Shown here: piece by piece, positions 18,180-26,611 of the stretch
Layout: each line of letters starts with the position of its first letter
Numbering within the stretch: position 1 is the first letter of the stretch
The notes under the pieces: model-generated
Told to the model about the DNA's origin: nothing
Seen by the model: only the letters and a program-made list of their open reading frames with translations
Database searches by the model: none
Translations under genes and position numbers: made by a program
Assembly (NCBI RefSeq): GCF_003252755.1
Contig: NZ_QEPT01000001.1
Coordinates: 372,001 to 436,000, forward strand
DNA: 64,000 nt
Direction of reading: 5' to 3'
Source: Haemophilus parainfluenzae
GTDB taxonomy: Bacteria > Pseudomonadota > Gammaproteobacteria > Enterobacterales > Pasteurellaceae

Positions 18180-18737
18180 CTACTCGCCTTCTTCTAATTC
18201 ATCAGCCATTGCAGCCAAGATTTCACGGGTTAAATACGCCAATGAACGATAAAAAGGAAGCGTTGCATAAGTTTCCACTTGGGTTAAGAATTTCGCAGCA
18301 CAAGGTAATAAGAAATCACCGAATAAATCTTGTTGAGCAGATAGCGATTCCGTGTTGTCTTCTAACCAAGAAGCCGTAAGTAATAACAAGGCGAAATGAT
18401 CCACATTCTCTGCTTCTGGTACATTACGAGCATTGCGGAAATCCACAAAACGTTGCACATCCATATCATAACTTGAAATAGCTGTCGGCACGTTTCCGTT
18501 TGGACCAAACAATTTTTGGTATTCTTGATCAAGCAACGTTAAATCAATTTTCATCTGTAAATTATCAATGGCCGCTTCACTTTCTTTATCCGTAGAAAGC
18601 GCCCACACTTGACTTAAACCTTGTTGTTGCAGCCAATCAAATACCCCACTCAAAATTGGATCCGTAGGGCTGCGATAAAATAAATTGCCGAATAAGCGAC
18701 TAATTAAAGAGAAATTATTCATTTGAGTTTCTGACAT
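18180..18737 (-). CDS. TorD/DmsD-family molybdoenzyme chaperone-like protein
   Basis: 185 aa from the ATG at 18737 (AGGAAAG upstream); a TTG nine codons earlier would overlap the upstream gene by 4 nt. All-helical; the conserved features are FGNLFYRSPTD near the start, the central DLTLLDQEYQKLFGPNG and VPTAISSYDMD, and the ADELEEGE tail. Family members bind Tat signal peptides of molybdopterin reductases and hold them until the cofactor is inserted. No client oxidoreductase lies nearby, so the partner is unknown. Probably co-transcribed with the flavin oxidoreductase, NfeD and QmcA genes. Confidence 0.75.
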   Translation of the reverse strand: MSETQMNNFSLISRLFGNLFYRSPTDPILSGVFDWLQQQGLSQVWALSTDKESEAAIDNLQMKIDLTLLDQEYQKLFGPNGNVPTAISSYDMDVQRFVDFRNARNVPEAENVDHFALLLLTASWLEDNTESLSAQQDLFGDFLLPCAAKFLTQVETYATLPFYRSLAYLTREILAAMADELEEGE

Positions 18738-18760
18738 CTGTTGCTTTCCTATAATTGTGC

Positions 18761-19366
18761 TCAAGATTGAGCTAAAAGTGCGGTCAATTGTGCTGTTGTT
18801 TTTTCAGCAGCTTCATCAAGCATCGCTTGGCGAGCAGCATTATCAATAATATGAATATCACCAAATAAAGAGTAATCCACATTCTCGATACCGCAATAAT
18901 TAAATAAACCATTGATCAAACAATGATTGAGGGATTTATCCACACCGTATTCTTGATATTTTGCTACGCTACTCCCTATGGTGATAAATTGTTGCATCGC
19001 TTTACCTTGAAGCAGACCTTTGGATTCACCATTTTCTGTTTTATAAGCGAAACCATGGCTTAATACACGATCCAAATAGCCTTTCAACATGGCGGGGAAA
19101 CCCATCCACCATAAAGGATAAACCATCGTAATCAAATCTGCTTGGCGAATAAAATCATGTTCCTGCTGAATTTCCGCCGGAATAATACCCTTGTTAGCCG
19201 ATTGCAATTCTTCAAAGGAGATAATCGGGTTAAATTCCATGGTATAAAGATCGCGCAAATGGGTTTCAACACCAAGCTGTTGGCTTGCTTTTACAATGCG
19301 ATCCACGATGGCACGACCAAAACTTTTTTGGCTATTGGGATGCGCAAAAATAATCAAATGATTCAT
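18761..19366 (-). CDS. NAD(P)H-dependent flavodoxin-fold oxidoreductase (quinone reductase-like)
   Basis: 201 aa flavodoxin-like fold of the YwrO/KefF/NQO1 family. HLIIFAHPNSQKSFGRAIV is the FMN phosphate loop, and VYPLWWMGFPAMLKGYLDRV and ITIGSS are the conserved substrate and FMN segments. It likely performs two-electron reduction of quinones or nitro compounds with FMN in the cytosol. It overlaps nfeD upstream by 4 nt (ATGA), so it is translationally coupled. The exact substrate is unknown. Confidence 0.85.
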   Translation of the reverse strand: MNHLIIFAHPNSQKSFGRAIVDRIVKASQQLGVETHLRDLYTMEFNPIISFEELQSANKGIIPAEIQQEHDFIRQADLITMVYPLWWMGFPAMLKGYLDRVLSHGFAYKTENGESKGLLQGKAMQQFITIGSSVAKYQEYGVDKSLNHCLINGLFNYCGIENVDYSLFGDIHIIDNAARQAMLDEAAEKTTAQLTALLAQS

Positions 19367-19818
19367 TCTGTTACCTTTTTAACTAACAATGTAATGCCAT
19401 CAACGCGTTCTACCACCACAAGATCGTTCACATTTAAATGCTCGCCTTGGATACGCCATGTGGTATCGCCAAAAGCACCTCGACCAATCCCGTTAGAACC
19501 AATTTCTAACACCGTGCCTTTTTTACCTAACAGAGTATGATCCCGTTGATTTAAGGTTGTACGTGATTGATCCTGATTATCTTTGCTATGTTGGTATTTC
19601 CACCAAAGCAACGAGAGAATAATCGCTAAAATCGCATAAAAAATGGCTAATGCGGTTAAGGATAAACTTGGCACCAACGCCATTACACCTGCTGCCACAA
19701 TCGCGGCCAAGCCCCACCATAATAAAAACACGCCAGGTACGAGAGTTTCAGCGATTAATAATACAAAACCTAATACCAACCAATGCCACACCGACCAAGT
19801 TGTTAACCAATCTGCCAT
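19363..19818 (-). CDS. NfeD-family membrane protein
   Basis: 151 aa with an N-terminal hydrophobic region of two to three membrane helices (WLVLGFVLLIAETLVPGVF, then WWGLAAIVAAGVMAL and a third near 55-70). A C-terminal OB-fold-like NfeD domain (about 90-150) includes GRGAFGDTTWRIQGE and LVVVERVDGITLLVKK. NfeD proteins act with SPFH proteins such as the QmcA product encoded upstream, probably in membrane microdomain organisation. An uptake-signal hairpin lies between the two genes and may lower expression of the downstream genes. Confidence 0.85.
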   Translation of the reverse strand: MADWLTTWSVWHWLVLGFVLLIAETLVPGVFLLWWGLAAIVAAGVMALVPSLSLTALAIFYAILAIILSLLWWKYQHSKDNQDQSRTTLNQRDHTLLGKKGTVLEIGSNGIGRGAFGDTTWRIQGEHLNVNDLVVVERVDGITLLVKKVTE

Positions 19819-19835
19819 ATCAACTCCTTGAGAGA

Positions 19836-19865
19836 AAAAGTGCGGTCATTTTTAACCGCACTTTA
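19836..19865 (-). terminator. Inverted uptake-signal pair between qmcA and nfeD
   Basis: AAAGTGCGGTTAAAAATGAC pairs internally across an A/T loop. On the minus strand it is followed by TTTTTC, so it can act as a partial terminator or attenuator inside the operon. Confidence 0.6.
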
Positions 19866-19870
19866 AGAAA

Positions 19871-20785
19871 TTACGCTTTTTTATCGCCTTTTAACAGTTC
19901 GGCAATACCCGCTACCGAGCCAATTAAATTGCCTGCTTCAAGCGGCATCATGACCACTTTACTATTCGGTGAGCCACCGATTTGTTTTAAAGCTTCCGTG
20001 TATTTTTGTGCGATAAAGTAATTGATCGCTTTGGTATCACCGCTAGCAATCGCTTCTGACACCATTTGGGTTGCTTTAGCTTCTGCTTCCGCGGCACGTT
20101 CACGCGCCTCTGCTTGTAAGAAGGCTTCTTGACGCTCCCCTTCAGCTTTCAGAATGCGGGCTTGTTTTTCCCCTTCAGCACGTAAAATTTCCGCCTGACG
20201 AATACCTTCTGCCTCCAACACTTCCGCACGTTTATTACGTTCTGCTTTCATTTGTGCGTTCATTGAATCAATCAACTCACGTGGTGGACGCACATCGCGA
20301 ATTTCAATACGGGTGACTTTAATTCCCCAAGGATTGGTCGCTTCATCCACAATTGCCAGCAAGCGACCGTTAATGGAGTCACGTTGAGAAAGCATTTCAT
20401 CCAACTCCATCGAACCTAATACGGTACGAATGTTAGTCATGGTTAAATTGATAATCGCCTGTTCTAAATGATTCACCTCATAAGCCGCGCTACGGGCATC
20501 AATCACCTGAACAAAACAGACCGCATCAATAGATACGTTGGCGTTATCCTTAGAAATGACTTCTTGTGATGGAATATCTAATACCTGTTCCATCATATTG
20601 ATCTTACGACCAACACGATCCACAAATGGTACGACAAAGTTTAAGCCAGGCATTAAAGTGTGGGTATAACGCCCAAAACGCTCAATCGTCCAGTTATAAC
20701 CTTGCGGTACAGTTTTTAGTGCTGAAAAAAGTACGACTACAACTAATACAATAAAGACGATTGCGGCAACGGATAAGCCTTCCAT
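19871..20785 (-). CDS. qmcA: QmcA-like SPFH/band-7 membrane protein
   Basis: 304 aa (E. coli QmcA is 305). An N-terminal membrane helix (about 5-24) is followed by the band-7 domain ([19 protein letters not shown], then [17 protein letters not shown] and [19 protein letters not shown]). A charged coiled coil of RAEGE(K/R)QA repeats covers about 185-235. SPFH proteins oligomerise at membranes as scaffolds. It is the first gene of an apparent operon with nfeD, the flavin oxidoreductase and the TorD-like chaperone. Confidence 0.9.
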   Translation of the reverse strand: MEGLSVAAIVFIVLVVVVLFSALKTVPQGYNWTIERFGRYTHTLMPGLNFVVPFVDRVGRKINMMEQVLDIPSQEVISKDNANVSIDAVCFVQVIDARSAAYEVNHLEQAIINLTMTNIRTVLGSMELDEMLSQRDSINGRLLAIVDEATNPWGIKVTRIEIRDVRPPRELIDSMNAQMKAERNKRAEVLEAEGIRQAEILRAEGEKQARILKAEGERQEAFLQAEARERAAEAEAKATQMVSEAIASGDTKAINYFIAQKYTEALKQIGGSPNSKVVMMPLEAGNLIGSVAGIAELLKGDKKA

Positions 20786-20829
20786 AGATTACTCCTTAAT
20801 GTGAGGAAATATAAGAAAAGTCTAACAAA

Positions 20830-22278
20830 TTAGACCGCACTTTGTATATAAATATATTTATCGTTTTCTCTTATAAATTCAAAAAGATGTGTAATGCAAT
20901 TCGGGGCATCTAAATCTTGATGAGAAACAAATAAAAGCTGTGTTTCACTATTATTAACGAGTTGCTCAATAAAATGTTTTACTAACTTGCGATTTAACCC
21001 ATCAAGCCCTTGAAAAGGCTCATCTAAAATTAAAACAGGTGGATGCTTCACCATCGCTCGTGTAATTAAAAGCAAACGTTGCTGTCCCCAAGAAAGTGAA
21101 CGAAATGGCTTTTTTGCTAAATGAGTCAGATTTAAACGAGCTAACCATTGCATGGCTTTCAAACGAATTGCCTCTGGCACTTGTTGATAAATCCCAATAC
21201 TGTCAAAAAAACCTGAAATGATCACATCTAGCACGGAACAATTCACACGATAATCTAAATGCAGTTGGCTGCTTACGTAACCAATTTTTTGTTTGATATC
21301 CCAAATGGTTTCGCCTGAACCACGTTGTTTACCAAAAATCACCACATGATTCGCAAAGGCTTGAGGATGATCACCTGTAATTAACGAAAGTAAGGTTGAC
21401 TTCCCTGCTCCATTTGGTCCTTTAATCCACCAATTTTGATTTGGCTGAACAACCCAATTTAAATGATCCAAAATCACTTTATCGCCATACTGAACTGTAA
21501 CATTTTTAAGTTCAAAGTGCGGTTGGTTTTCAGATAGTTTTAGTAATGGTGAGGCCGGCTCAGGCAACGCAACATCAACAGACTGTTCCACATACACTAA
21601 TTGTTGATAAATACTTTGTTGCTCAATGGATTGGCGTACACCTTCTAATACTAACTCTAAATTTTCCAACATGGCTAAATGAGTGGACTGTTCTGGAATA
21701 TCTGCGAGACGATTAACGATCAGAACGATAGCACATTCTTTTTTCAGTTCGTTCAGCATCGCCATCCAATCTTGTACTGATTGCTGATCTAGCCCTTCAA
21801 AAGGTTCATCTAAAATTAATAGATCGGGCTTTTGTAATAATGCTTGTGCCAATAAGACTTTTCGAGTTTCCCCAGTAGAAAGTTTGATAAAGAAACGGTC
21901 TAAGAGATAAGTAATTCCTAATTTTTCTGCAATCTCTTCACAAAAATCTAGCGATGAACTGCCATTTAAGATCATTTCCCTTGCGGTTTTACCAAAAAAA
22001 TCAGGATCGGTATCATCGTTATTTAAGTTCTTTAATGTCGCTTCAAGAATTTCTCGCTGTTTTTCAAAAGAGAAAGATTGAACACATTTGAAAGTATTAA
22101 GATACTCCCCTTCCTGTAAAGGCAACTCATTTTGCAAGGCTAAGGCAAACGCTGATTTTCCACTCCCATTACTGCCTACCACAACCCAATATTGCTGTGG
22201 CTCAATCGCAAAGTGCGGTAAGTTTAAGGCCTGTTTTTGATGAAGTTCAAATTTTGCTTGCTGAATTAAAAGTGTCAT
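20830..22278 (-). CDS. modF: ModF-type tandem ABC ATPase
   Basis: 482 aa with two ABC ATPase modules and no membrane segment. Walker A GSNGSGKS is at residues 35-42 with signature LSTGETRK and Walker B LLILDEPFEGLD. The second module has GPNGAGKS and LSWGQQRL, then VLILDEPFQGLD. This is the layout of E. coli ModF (molybdate-linked, formerly PhrA), whose physiological role is still poorly known. Here it is about 20 kb from modABC/modE instead of beside modE. Uptake signals lie at 21515 and 22210. Confidence 0.85.
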   Translation of the reverse strand: MTLLIQQAKFELHQKQALNLPHFAIEPQQYWVVVGSNGSGKSAFALALQNELPLQEGEYLNTFKCVQSFSFEKQREILEATLKNLNNDDTDPDFFGKTAREMILNGSSSLDFCEEIAEKLGITYLLDRFFIKLSTGETRKVLLAQALLQKPDLLILDEPFEGLDQQSVQDWMAMLNELKKECAIVLIVNRLADIPEQSTHLAMLENLELVLEGVRQSIEQQSIYQQLVYVEQSVDVALPEPASPLLKLSENQPHFELKNVTVQYGDKVILDHLNWVVQPNQNWWIKGPNGAGKSTLLSLITGDHPQAFANHVVIFGKQRGSGETIWDIKQKIGYVSSQLHLDYRVNCSVLDVIISGFFDSIGIYQQVPEAIRLKAMQWLARLNLTHLAKKPFRSLSWGQQRLLLITRAMVKHPPVLILDEPFQGLDGLNRKLVKHFIEQLVNNSETQLLFVSHQDLDAPNCITHLFEFIRENDKYIYIQSAV

Positions 22279-22290
22279 TCTCTTTCCCTT

Positions 22291-22322
22291 AAAAACAAAA
22301 GGCGAGCAATTTGCCCGCCTTG
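22291..22322 (-). terminator. Terminator after sstT
   Basis: On the minus strand AAGGCGGGCAA pairs with TTGCTCGCCTT, followed by TTGTTTTT. It separates sstT from modF. Confidence 0.8.
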
Positions 22323-22336
22323 TCAGATTAATTTAA

Positions 22337-23578
22337 TTAACCGTTTTTACGCTCTTCTTCCATACATACTGCCGCAGTAAATAATACGTCAGTTGAAGAG
22401 TTTAGTGCAGTTTCTGTTGAGTCTTGTAAGATACCAATCACAAAACCTACACCGATCATTTGTGCCGCAATGTCATCATTGATACCGAATAAGCTACAAG
22501 CTAATGGGATTAATAATAATGAACCACCTGCCACACCAGAAGCGCCACATGCACAAAGCGCCGCAACAATACTTAATAATACAGCACTTACAAAAGACAC
22601 TTCGATACCTAATGTATGAACAGCTGCTAGCGTTAATACAGTAATGGTAATTGCCGCCCCCGCCATATTGATATTTGCACCCAATGGAATCGCCACAGAA
22701 TAGGTTTCTTCATCAAGATTTAAGCGTTTTGCTAATTCAATGTTTACCGGGATGTTTGCTGCAGAACTACGCGTAAAGAATGCAGTTACACCACTTTCGC
22801 GTACACAAGTCCACACTAATGGATATGGGTTACGACGAATTTTCCAATAAACAAGAATTGGGTTAAGTACAAAGGCTGTAAACAACATTGTACCAATTAA
22901 CACGAATAATAAATGAACATATCCACCTAACGCAGATAAGCCTTTGTCAGATAATGTTTCAGCTACTAAACCGAATACACCGAAAGGCGCAAATGAAATA
23001 ATGACGTGAACAATTTTAGAAATACCTTCTGCAAAATCAGCCACAACTTGTTTCGTTGCATCTGATGCATGACGAAGGGCTAAACCTAAACCGATAGACC
23101 ACGCTAAGACACCGATAAAGTTAGCTTTGAAAATTGCATTTAATGGGTTATCTACCACATTCAATACTAAAGTAAGCATTACTTGACCAACAGATTGAGG
23201 TGCTGAGCTCGCATCTTCTTTTACCGCAAGCGCCACCTCTGACGGGAATACCATACTTGCAATTACCGCAGCAACAGCGGCTAAGAAGGTTCCCACAAGA
23301 TAAAGCACTACGATTTCTTTCATATTGCTTTTAGAGCCCACTTTCTTATTAGCCAGTGCTGCCATAACAAGGAAGAAAATCAAAATTGGTGCAACTGCAC
23401 GCAATGCTTTAACAAAAATTTGACCCAGCACACCAAAGCTAGATGCAAGATCAATGCCTGATGAATTTTTAACACTCTCATTCACCAATGCAACAAGGAT
23501 CCCGAGTACCAAACCAACGGCAATTCGTTTTACTAAATTACCTTGGAAAAGAAAATGAAATAAACGTGATGTATTCAT
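22337..23578 (-). CDS. sstT: Serine/threonine:Na+ symporter
   Basis: 413-aa inner-membrane protein with 8 to 9 hydrophobic helices of the dicarboxylate/amino acid:cation symporter family. Hallmarks are the serine-rich [17 protein letters not shown] re-entrant loop, [18 protein letters not shown], and [21 protein letters not shown] near the C-terminus, as in E. coli SstT. It imports L-serine and L-threonine with sodium. Its upstream region is shared with the divergent SOS-boxed UmuD-like gene. Confidence 0.95.
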   Translation of the reverse strand: MNTSRLFHFLFQGNLVKRIAVGLVLGILVALVNESVKNSSGIDLASSFGVLGQIFVKALRAVAPILIFFLVMAALANKKVGSKSNMKEIVVLYLVGTFLAAVAAVIASMVFPSEVALAVKEDASSAPQSVGQVMLTLVLNVVDNPLNAIFKANFIGVLAWSIGLGLALRHASDATKQVVADFAEGISKIVHVIISFAPFGVFGLVAETLSDKGLSALGGYVHLLFVLIGTMLFTAFVLNPILVYWKIRRNPYPLVWTCVRESGVTAFFTRSSAANIPVNIELAKRLNLDEETYSVAIPLGANINMAGAAITITVLTLAAVHTLGIEVSFVSAVLLSIVAALCACGASGVAGGSLLLIPLACSLFGINDDIAAQMIGVGFVIGILQDSTETALNSSTDVLFTAAVCMEEERKNG

Positions 23579-23767
23579 AATAATTTTAAATAAAGATTAA
23601 GTTGAACTTCAGATCGTTACGATCCACCGAAACACGATAAAGATAGCTCAAATTTTATTTAAAAGAAAATTTTTTCTTTATTATTTTGCTAAAAAATTGA
23701 ACTTTTTAAGCTAAGAATGAATTTTTTCTAAAATTTTCGCCTATAAAAAAATTTTTTCTATGCCCTA

Positions 23768-23797
23768 TTGACATACTGTATCTAATACCAGTATATT
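23768..23797 (+). promoter_or_regulatory. SOS promoter with embedded LexA box
   Basis: A -35 hexamer TTGACA (23768-23773) and a -10-like TATATT (23792-23797) are separated by 18 nt. The spacer holds the LexA operator TACTGTATCTAATACCAGTA (23774-23793; core CTG-N10-CAG), one substitution from symmetric in its outer arms. A weaker half-matching site follows at 23802-23817. LexA binding here would block RNA polymerase from the downstream gene. Confidence 0.85.
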
Positions 23798-23851
23798 ACA
23801 ACTGTATAAACAACCACTGATTAAAAACACACAAACTAAAAGGAACACAAG

Positions 23852-24301
23852 ATGATGAACTACGCAAATACAGTTGCACAAAATGATATGACGTTTTCTT
23901 ATCATCCTATACCATTTTTCAATGATGTTGAAAGCAAATCGACATTTAATAAAAAATTAGACCTCAACCTTTATTGTATCAAACGTCCACAACAAACTTG
24001 TTTTATTCGTGTTACCAATCCGAATATGCTTGCTTGGGGGATTGAAATGGGCGATATGTTAGTGGTTGAAAAAAATGACAGCCTTTTCATTGGTGATCTT
24101 GTCGTATTAGAAAAACAAGACGAATTCCATATTTATGAATTTGCCGGCGTAAGCGGTAATGAATTTGTATTCATGGCATTAGATTCTAAAGTGGAAAATA
24201 TTAAAACAACACAATGGACAAACCTTCCGTTAGTTGGCACGGTGACGAATACTATCCATCAAATGAAACCAAGAAGAGACTTAATGAAATTTGCTGCTTA
24301 A
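23852..24301 (+). CDS. SOS-regulated UmuD-like (S24 fold) protein without catalytic residues
   Basis: 149 aa. Residues 36-140 align by eye with UmuD: LDLNLYCIKRPQQTCFIRV, then NPNMLAWGIEMGDMLVVEK, GDLVVLEKQDEFHIYEF, and NLPLVGTVTNTIHQ. The catalytic Ser of the S-M pair is Asn58 (PNM) and the catalytic Lys in the following strand is Tyr95. The Cys/Ala-Gly cleavage site near the N-terminus is also absent (HPIPFF). The protein should not self-cleave or act as a peptidase. No umuC-like polymerase gene is adjacent. Ribosome site AAAGGAA. Damage induction follows from the LexA box; the partner is unknown. Confidence 0.75.
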   Translation: MMNYANTVAQNDMTFSYHPIPFFNDVESKSTFNKKLDLNLYCIKRPQQTCFIRVTNPNMLAWGIEMGDMLVVEKNDSLFIGDLVVLEKQDEFHIYEFAGVSGNEFVFMALDSKVENIKTTQWTNLPLVGTVTNTIHQMKPRRDLMKFAA

Positions 24302-24330
24302 GCCAATAATCAAATAATCTAAATAAAGAA

Positions 24331-24361
24331 AAAGTGCGGTTAAAATTAACCGCACTTTTTT
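24331..24361 (+). terminator. Inverted uptake-signal terminator after the UmuD-like gene
   Basis: AAAGTGCGGTTAA and TTAACCGCACTTT form a perfect 13-bp stem with a T-run. It lies between two convergent genes and can serve both. Confidence 0.85.
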
Positions 24362-24379
24362 ATTGAAATAAAATTGTCA

Positions 24380-24931
24380 TTACATCACTCGACGAGATTG
24401 TGTATAAGTTCTTGACCAATAATCTTCATCCAATGAACTAATTGTTACACCTTGACTTGTACTTGCATGCATAAATTGGTTATTACCAATATAAACGCCA
24501 ACATGATTGTTGCGACGGAAGAACACTAAATCACCTTTACGTAATTCATGTTTTTGGATTTGGCGACCTAAATAGCGTTGTTCTGAAGTTGAACGTGGAA
24601 GCTCCATGCCGTAAGCATCGAGAAAAGCAGTTTGCATAAATGCAGAACAATCAATACCATGTTTTGAAGTGCCACCCATTCTATAACGAGTTCCCACCCA
24701 TTCGTTATAAACTTGAGCAAGTGCTTTGTCACCAATTAAACCTGATTTAGGACGGTTAGTTCTTAATTTAGGGTAAACGCCCCCTTTTTTCCCATCTAAA
24801 CCGGCAATCAATCCCGTTAACTCAGCATCATCACTTTCACTAATCATGCCATTTTGAGCCTGCCCCGAATTGTTAGAGCAGGCTGTTGTCAAAACAGCTA
24901 AACCTACAATAATCAAAATCTTCTTTAACAT
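24380..24931 (-). CDS. NlpC/P60 family lipoprotein (Spr/MepS-like peptidoglycan endopeptidase)
   Basis: 183 aa. The lipobox LTTAC (Cys18) gives an outer-membrane lipoprotein. Residues about 70-183 are an NlpC/P60 domain with Cys95 in GIDCSAFMQ, His143 in NHVGVYIG and His155 in FMHAST: the full catalytic triad. Such enzymes cut peptide cross-links in peptidoglycan during wall growth, as MepS and NlpC do. Monocistronic, with the uptake-signal hairpin as its likely terminator. Confidence 0.9.
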   Translation of the reverse strand: MLKKILIIVGLAVLTTACSNNSGQAQNGMISESDDAELTGLIAGLDGKKGGVYPKLRTNRPKSGLIGDKALAQVYNEWVGTRYRMGGTSKHGIDCSAFMQTAFLDAYGMELPRSTSEQRYLGRQIQKHELRKGDLVFFRRNNHVGVYIGNNQFMHASTSQGVTISSLDEDYWSRTYTQSRRVM

Positions 24932-25042
24932 AGCTTTTAAATAATAAAAAAATATAAAAACAAAACTGGTCGGATTTTATCAAAAAGTCATTATGCCCGC
25001 CAGTTTTTATTGAATTTTTATGCAATTTTGTGAGTGAGATCT

Positions 25043-25077
25043 CAAAAAAATAAGGACTGCTCAATGAGCAGCCCTTA
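25043..25077 (-). terminator. Terminator of the pyruvate dehydrogenase operon
   Basis: On the minus strand AAGGGCTGCTCA pairs with TGAGCAGTCCTT (one G-U pair), followed by ATTTTTTT. It closes aceE-aceF-lpdA. Confidence 0.85.
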
Positions 25078-25093
25078 AAAGGATTAGAATTGA

Positions 25094-26518
25094 TTATTTT
25101 TTCTTCGCTTTTGCATTTGGAAGATCGGTAATTGAACCTTCAAATACTTCAGCCGCAAGACCTACAGATTCATGAAGTGTTGGGTGAGCATGAATTGTTA
25201 ATGCGATATCTTCCGCATCACAACCCATTTCGATCGCTAGACCGATTTCACCTAATAATTCACCACCGTTAGCCCCCACGATAGCCCCACCAAGTATACG
25301 ATGAGTATCTTTATCAAAGATTAATTTGGTCATACCTTCTGCACATTCAGATGCAATCGCACGGCCAGAAGCTGCCCAAGGGAATTTAGCGACTTCGTAG
25401 TTTAAACCTTCTTGTTTACATTCTTTCTCAGTTTTACCTACCCAAGCTACTTCTGGTTCAGTATAAGCAATAGAGGGAATGACTTTTGGATCGAAGTAAT
25501 GTTTTTGTCCTGCAATCACTTCTGCCGCTACGTGACCTTCGTGGACACCTTTGTGAGCTAACATTGGTTGACCAACGATATCACCGATTGCGAAGATATG
25601 AGGTACATTGGTACGCATTTGTTTATCAACATGAATGAAACCACGCTCATCCACTTCAACGCCCGCTTTACCTGCATCAATCAATTTACCGTTTGGTGTA
25701 CGACCGATTGCCACTAATACTGCATCATAACGTTTAGTATCGTTGCATGCCTTACCTTCCATTGAAACATAGATACCATCATCTTTTGCTTCAACTGCAG
25801 TCACTTTAGTTTCAAGCATTAACTTGAATTTTTTCTCAACTTGTTTGGTATAAATACCTACCACATCTTTATCTGCCGCAGGAATTACTTGGTCAAACAT
25901 TTCAACCACTTCAACTTCAGAACCTAATGCATCATATACGGTACCCATCTCTAAACCGATGATACCACCGCCCATGATTAAAAGTTTTTTCGGCACTTCT
26001 TTTAATTTAAGTGCATCCGTTGAATCCCACACGCGTGGGTCTTCATGTGGAATGAATGGTAATTGAATAGGGCGAGAACCCGCTGCAATAATCGCATTAT
26101 CAAATTTAATTGTGGTTGGTTTACCATCACGATCACGTGCCACTAATGTGTGTGGATCGGTAAACGCCGCTAAACCTTCAACAACGGTCACTTTACGTTG
26201 TTTAGCCATGCCTGCCAGACCGCCGGTTAATTTTGCCACAACCGCTTCTTTACCGGCACGCACTTCATCTAAATCAATGCGAGGCTCTGCGAAATACACA
26301 CCATTTTTGCTTGCGTGTTTTGCTTCTTCAATTACTTTAGCAACGTGAAGTAATGCTTTAGAAGGGATACAACCTACGTTTAAACATACCCCACCTAATG
26401 TTGAATAACGTTCAACAAGTACTGTTTCTAAACCTAAGTCCGCACAACGGAATGCCGCTGAATAACCTGCAGGACCAGCACCAAGTACCACAACTTGGGT
26501 TTTAATTTCTTTACTCAT
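25094..26518 (-). CDS. lpdA: Dihydrolipoyl dehydrogenase (E3)
   Basis: 474-aa flavoprotein that reoxidises lipoyl groups with NAD+ in the pyruvate and 2-oxoglutarate dehydrogenase and glycine cleavage complexes. The FAD-binding GAGPAGYSAAFR is followed by the redox disulfide Cys45/Cys50 (GGVCLNVGC). The NAD-binding segment is GGGIIGLEMG and the catalytic HAHPTLHE motif lies near the C-terminus. It is the last gene of the aceE-aceF-lpdA operon; a 12-bp hairpin separates it from aceF. Confidence 0.97.
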   Translation of the reverse strand: MSKEIKTQVVVLGAGPAGYSAAFRCADLGLETVLVERYSTLGGVCLNVGCIPSKALLHVAKVIEEAKHASKNGVYFAEPRIDLDEVRAGKEAVVAKLTGGLAGMAKQRKVTVVEGLAAFTDPHTLVARDRDGKPTTIKFDNAIIAAGSRPIQLPFIPHEDPRVWDSTDALKLKEVPKKLLIMGGGIIGLEMGTVYDALGSEVEVVEMFDQVIPAADKDVVGIYTKQVEKKFKLMLETKVTAVEAKDDGIYVSMEGKACNDTKRYDAVLVAIGRTPNGKLIDAGKAGVEVDERGFIHVDKQMRTNVPHIFAIGDIVGQPMLAHKGVHEGHVAAEVIAGQKHYFDPKVIPSIAYTEPEVAWVGKTEKECKQEGLNYEVAKFPWAASGRAIASECAEGMTKLIFDKDTHRILGGAIVGANGGELLGEIGLAIEMGCDAEDIALTIHAHPTLHESVGLAAEVFEGSITDLPNAKAKKK

Positions 26519-26571
26519 TTTTACCTCGTAAAAACGTTCAAATTTTTGAACCGCACTTTGCGATCCTTTCT

Positions 26572-26603
26572 GTAAGATGTGAGCCTAATCACTCACATCT
26601 TAC
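26572..26603 (-). other. Strong hairpin between aceF and lpdA
   Basis: GTAAGATGTGAG, an 8-nt loop, CTCACATCTTAC: 12 perfect base pairs, starting 9 nt after the aceF stop codon. There is no T-run on the minus strand, so it is not a classic terminator. A role as an mRNA-stabilising or processing element is plausible. Confidence 0.6.
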
Positions 26604-26611
26604 CGCGTTAA

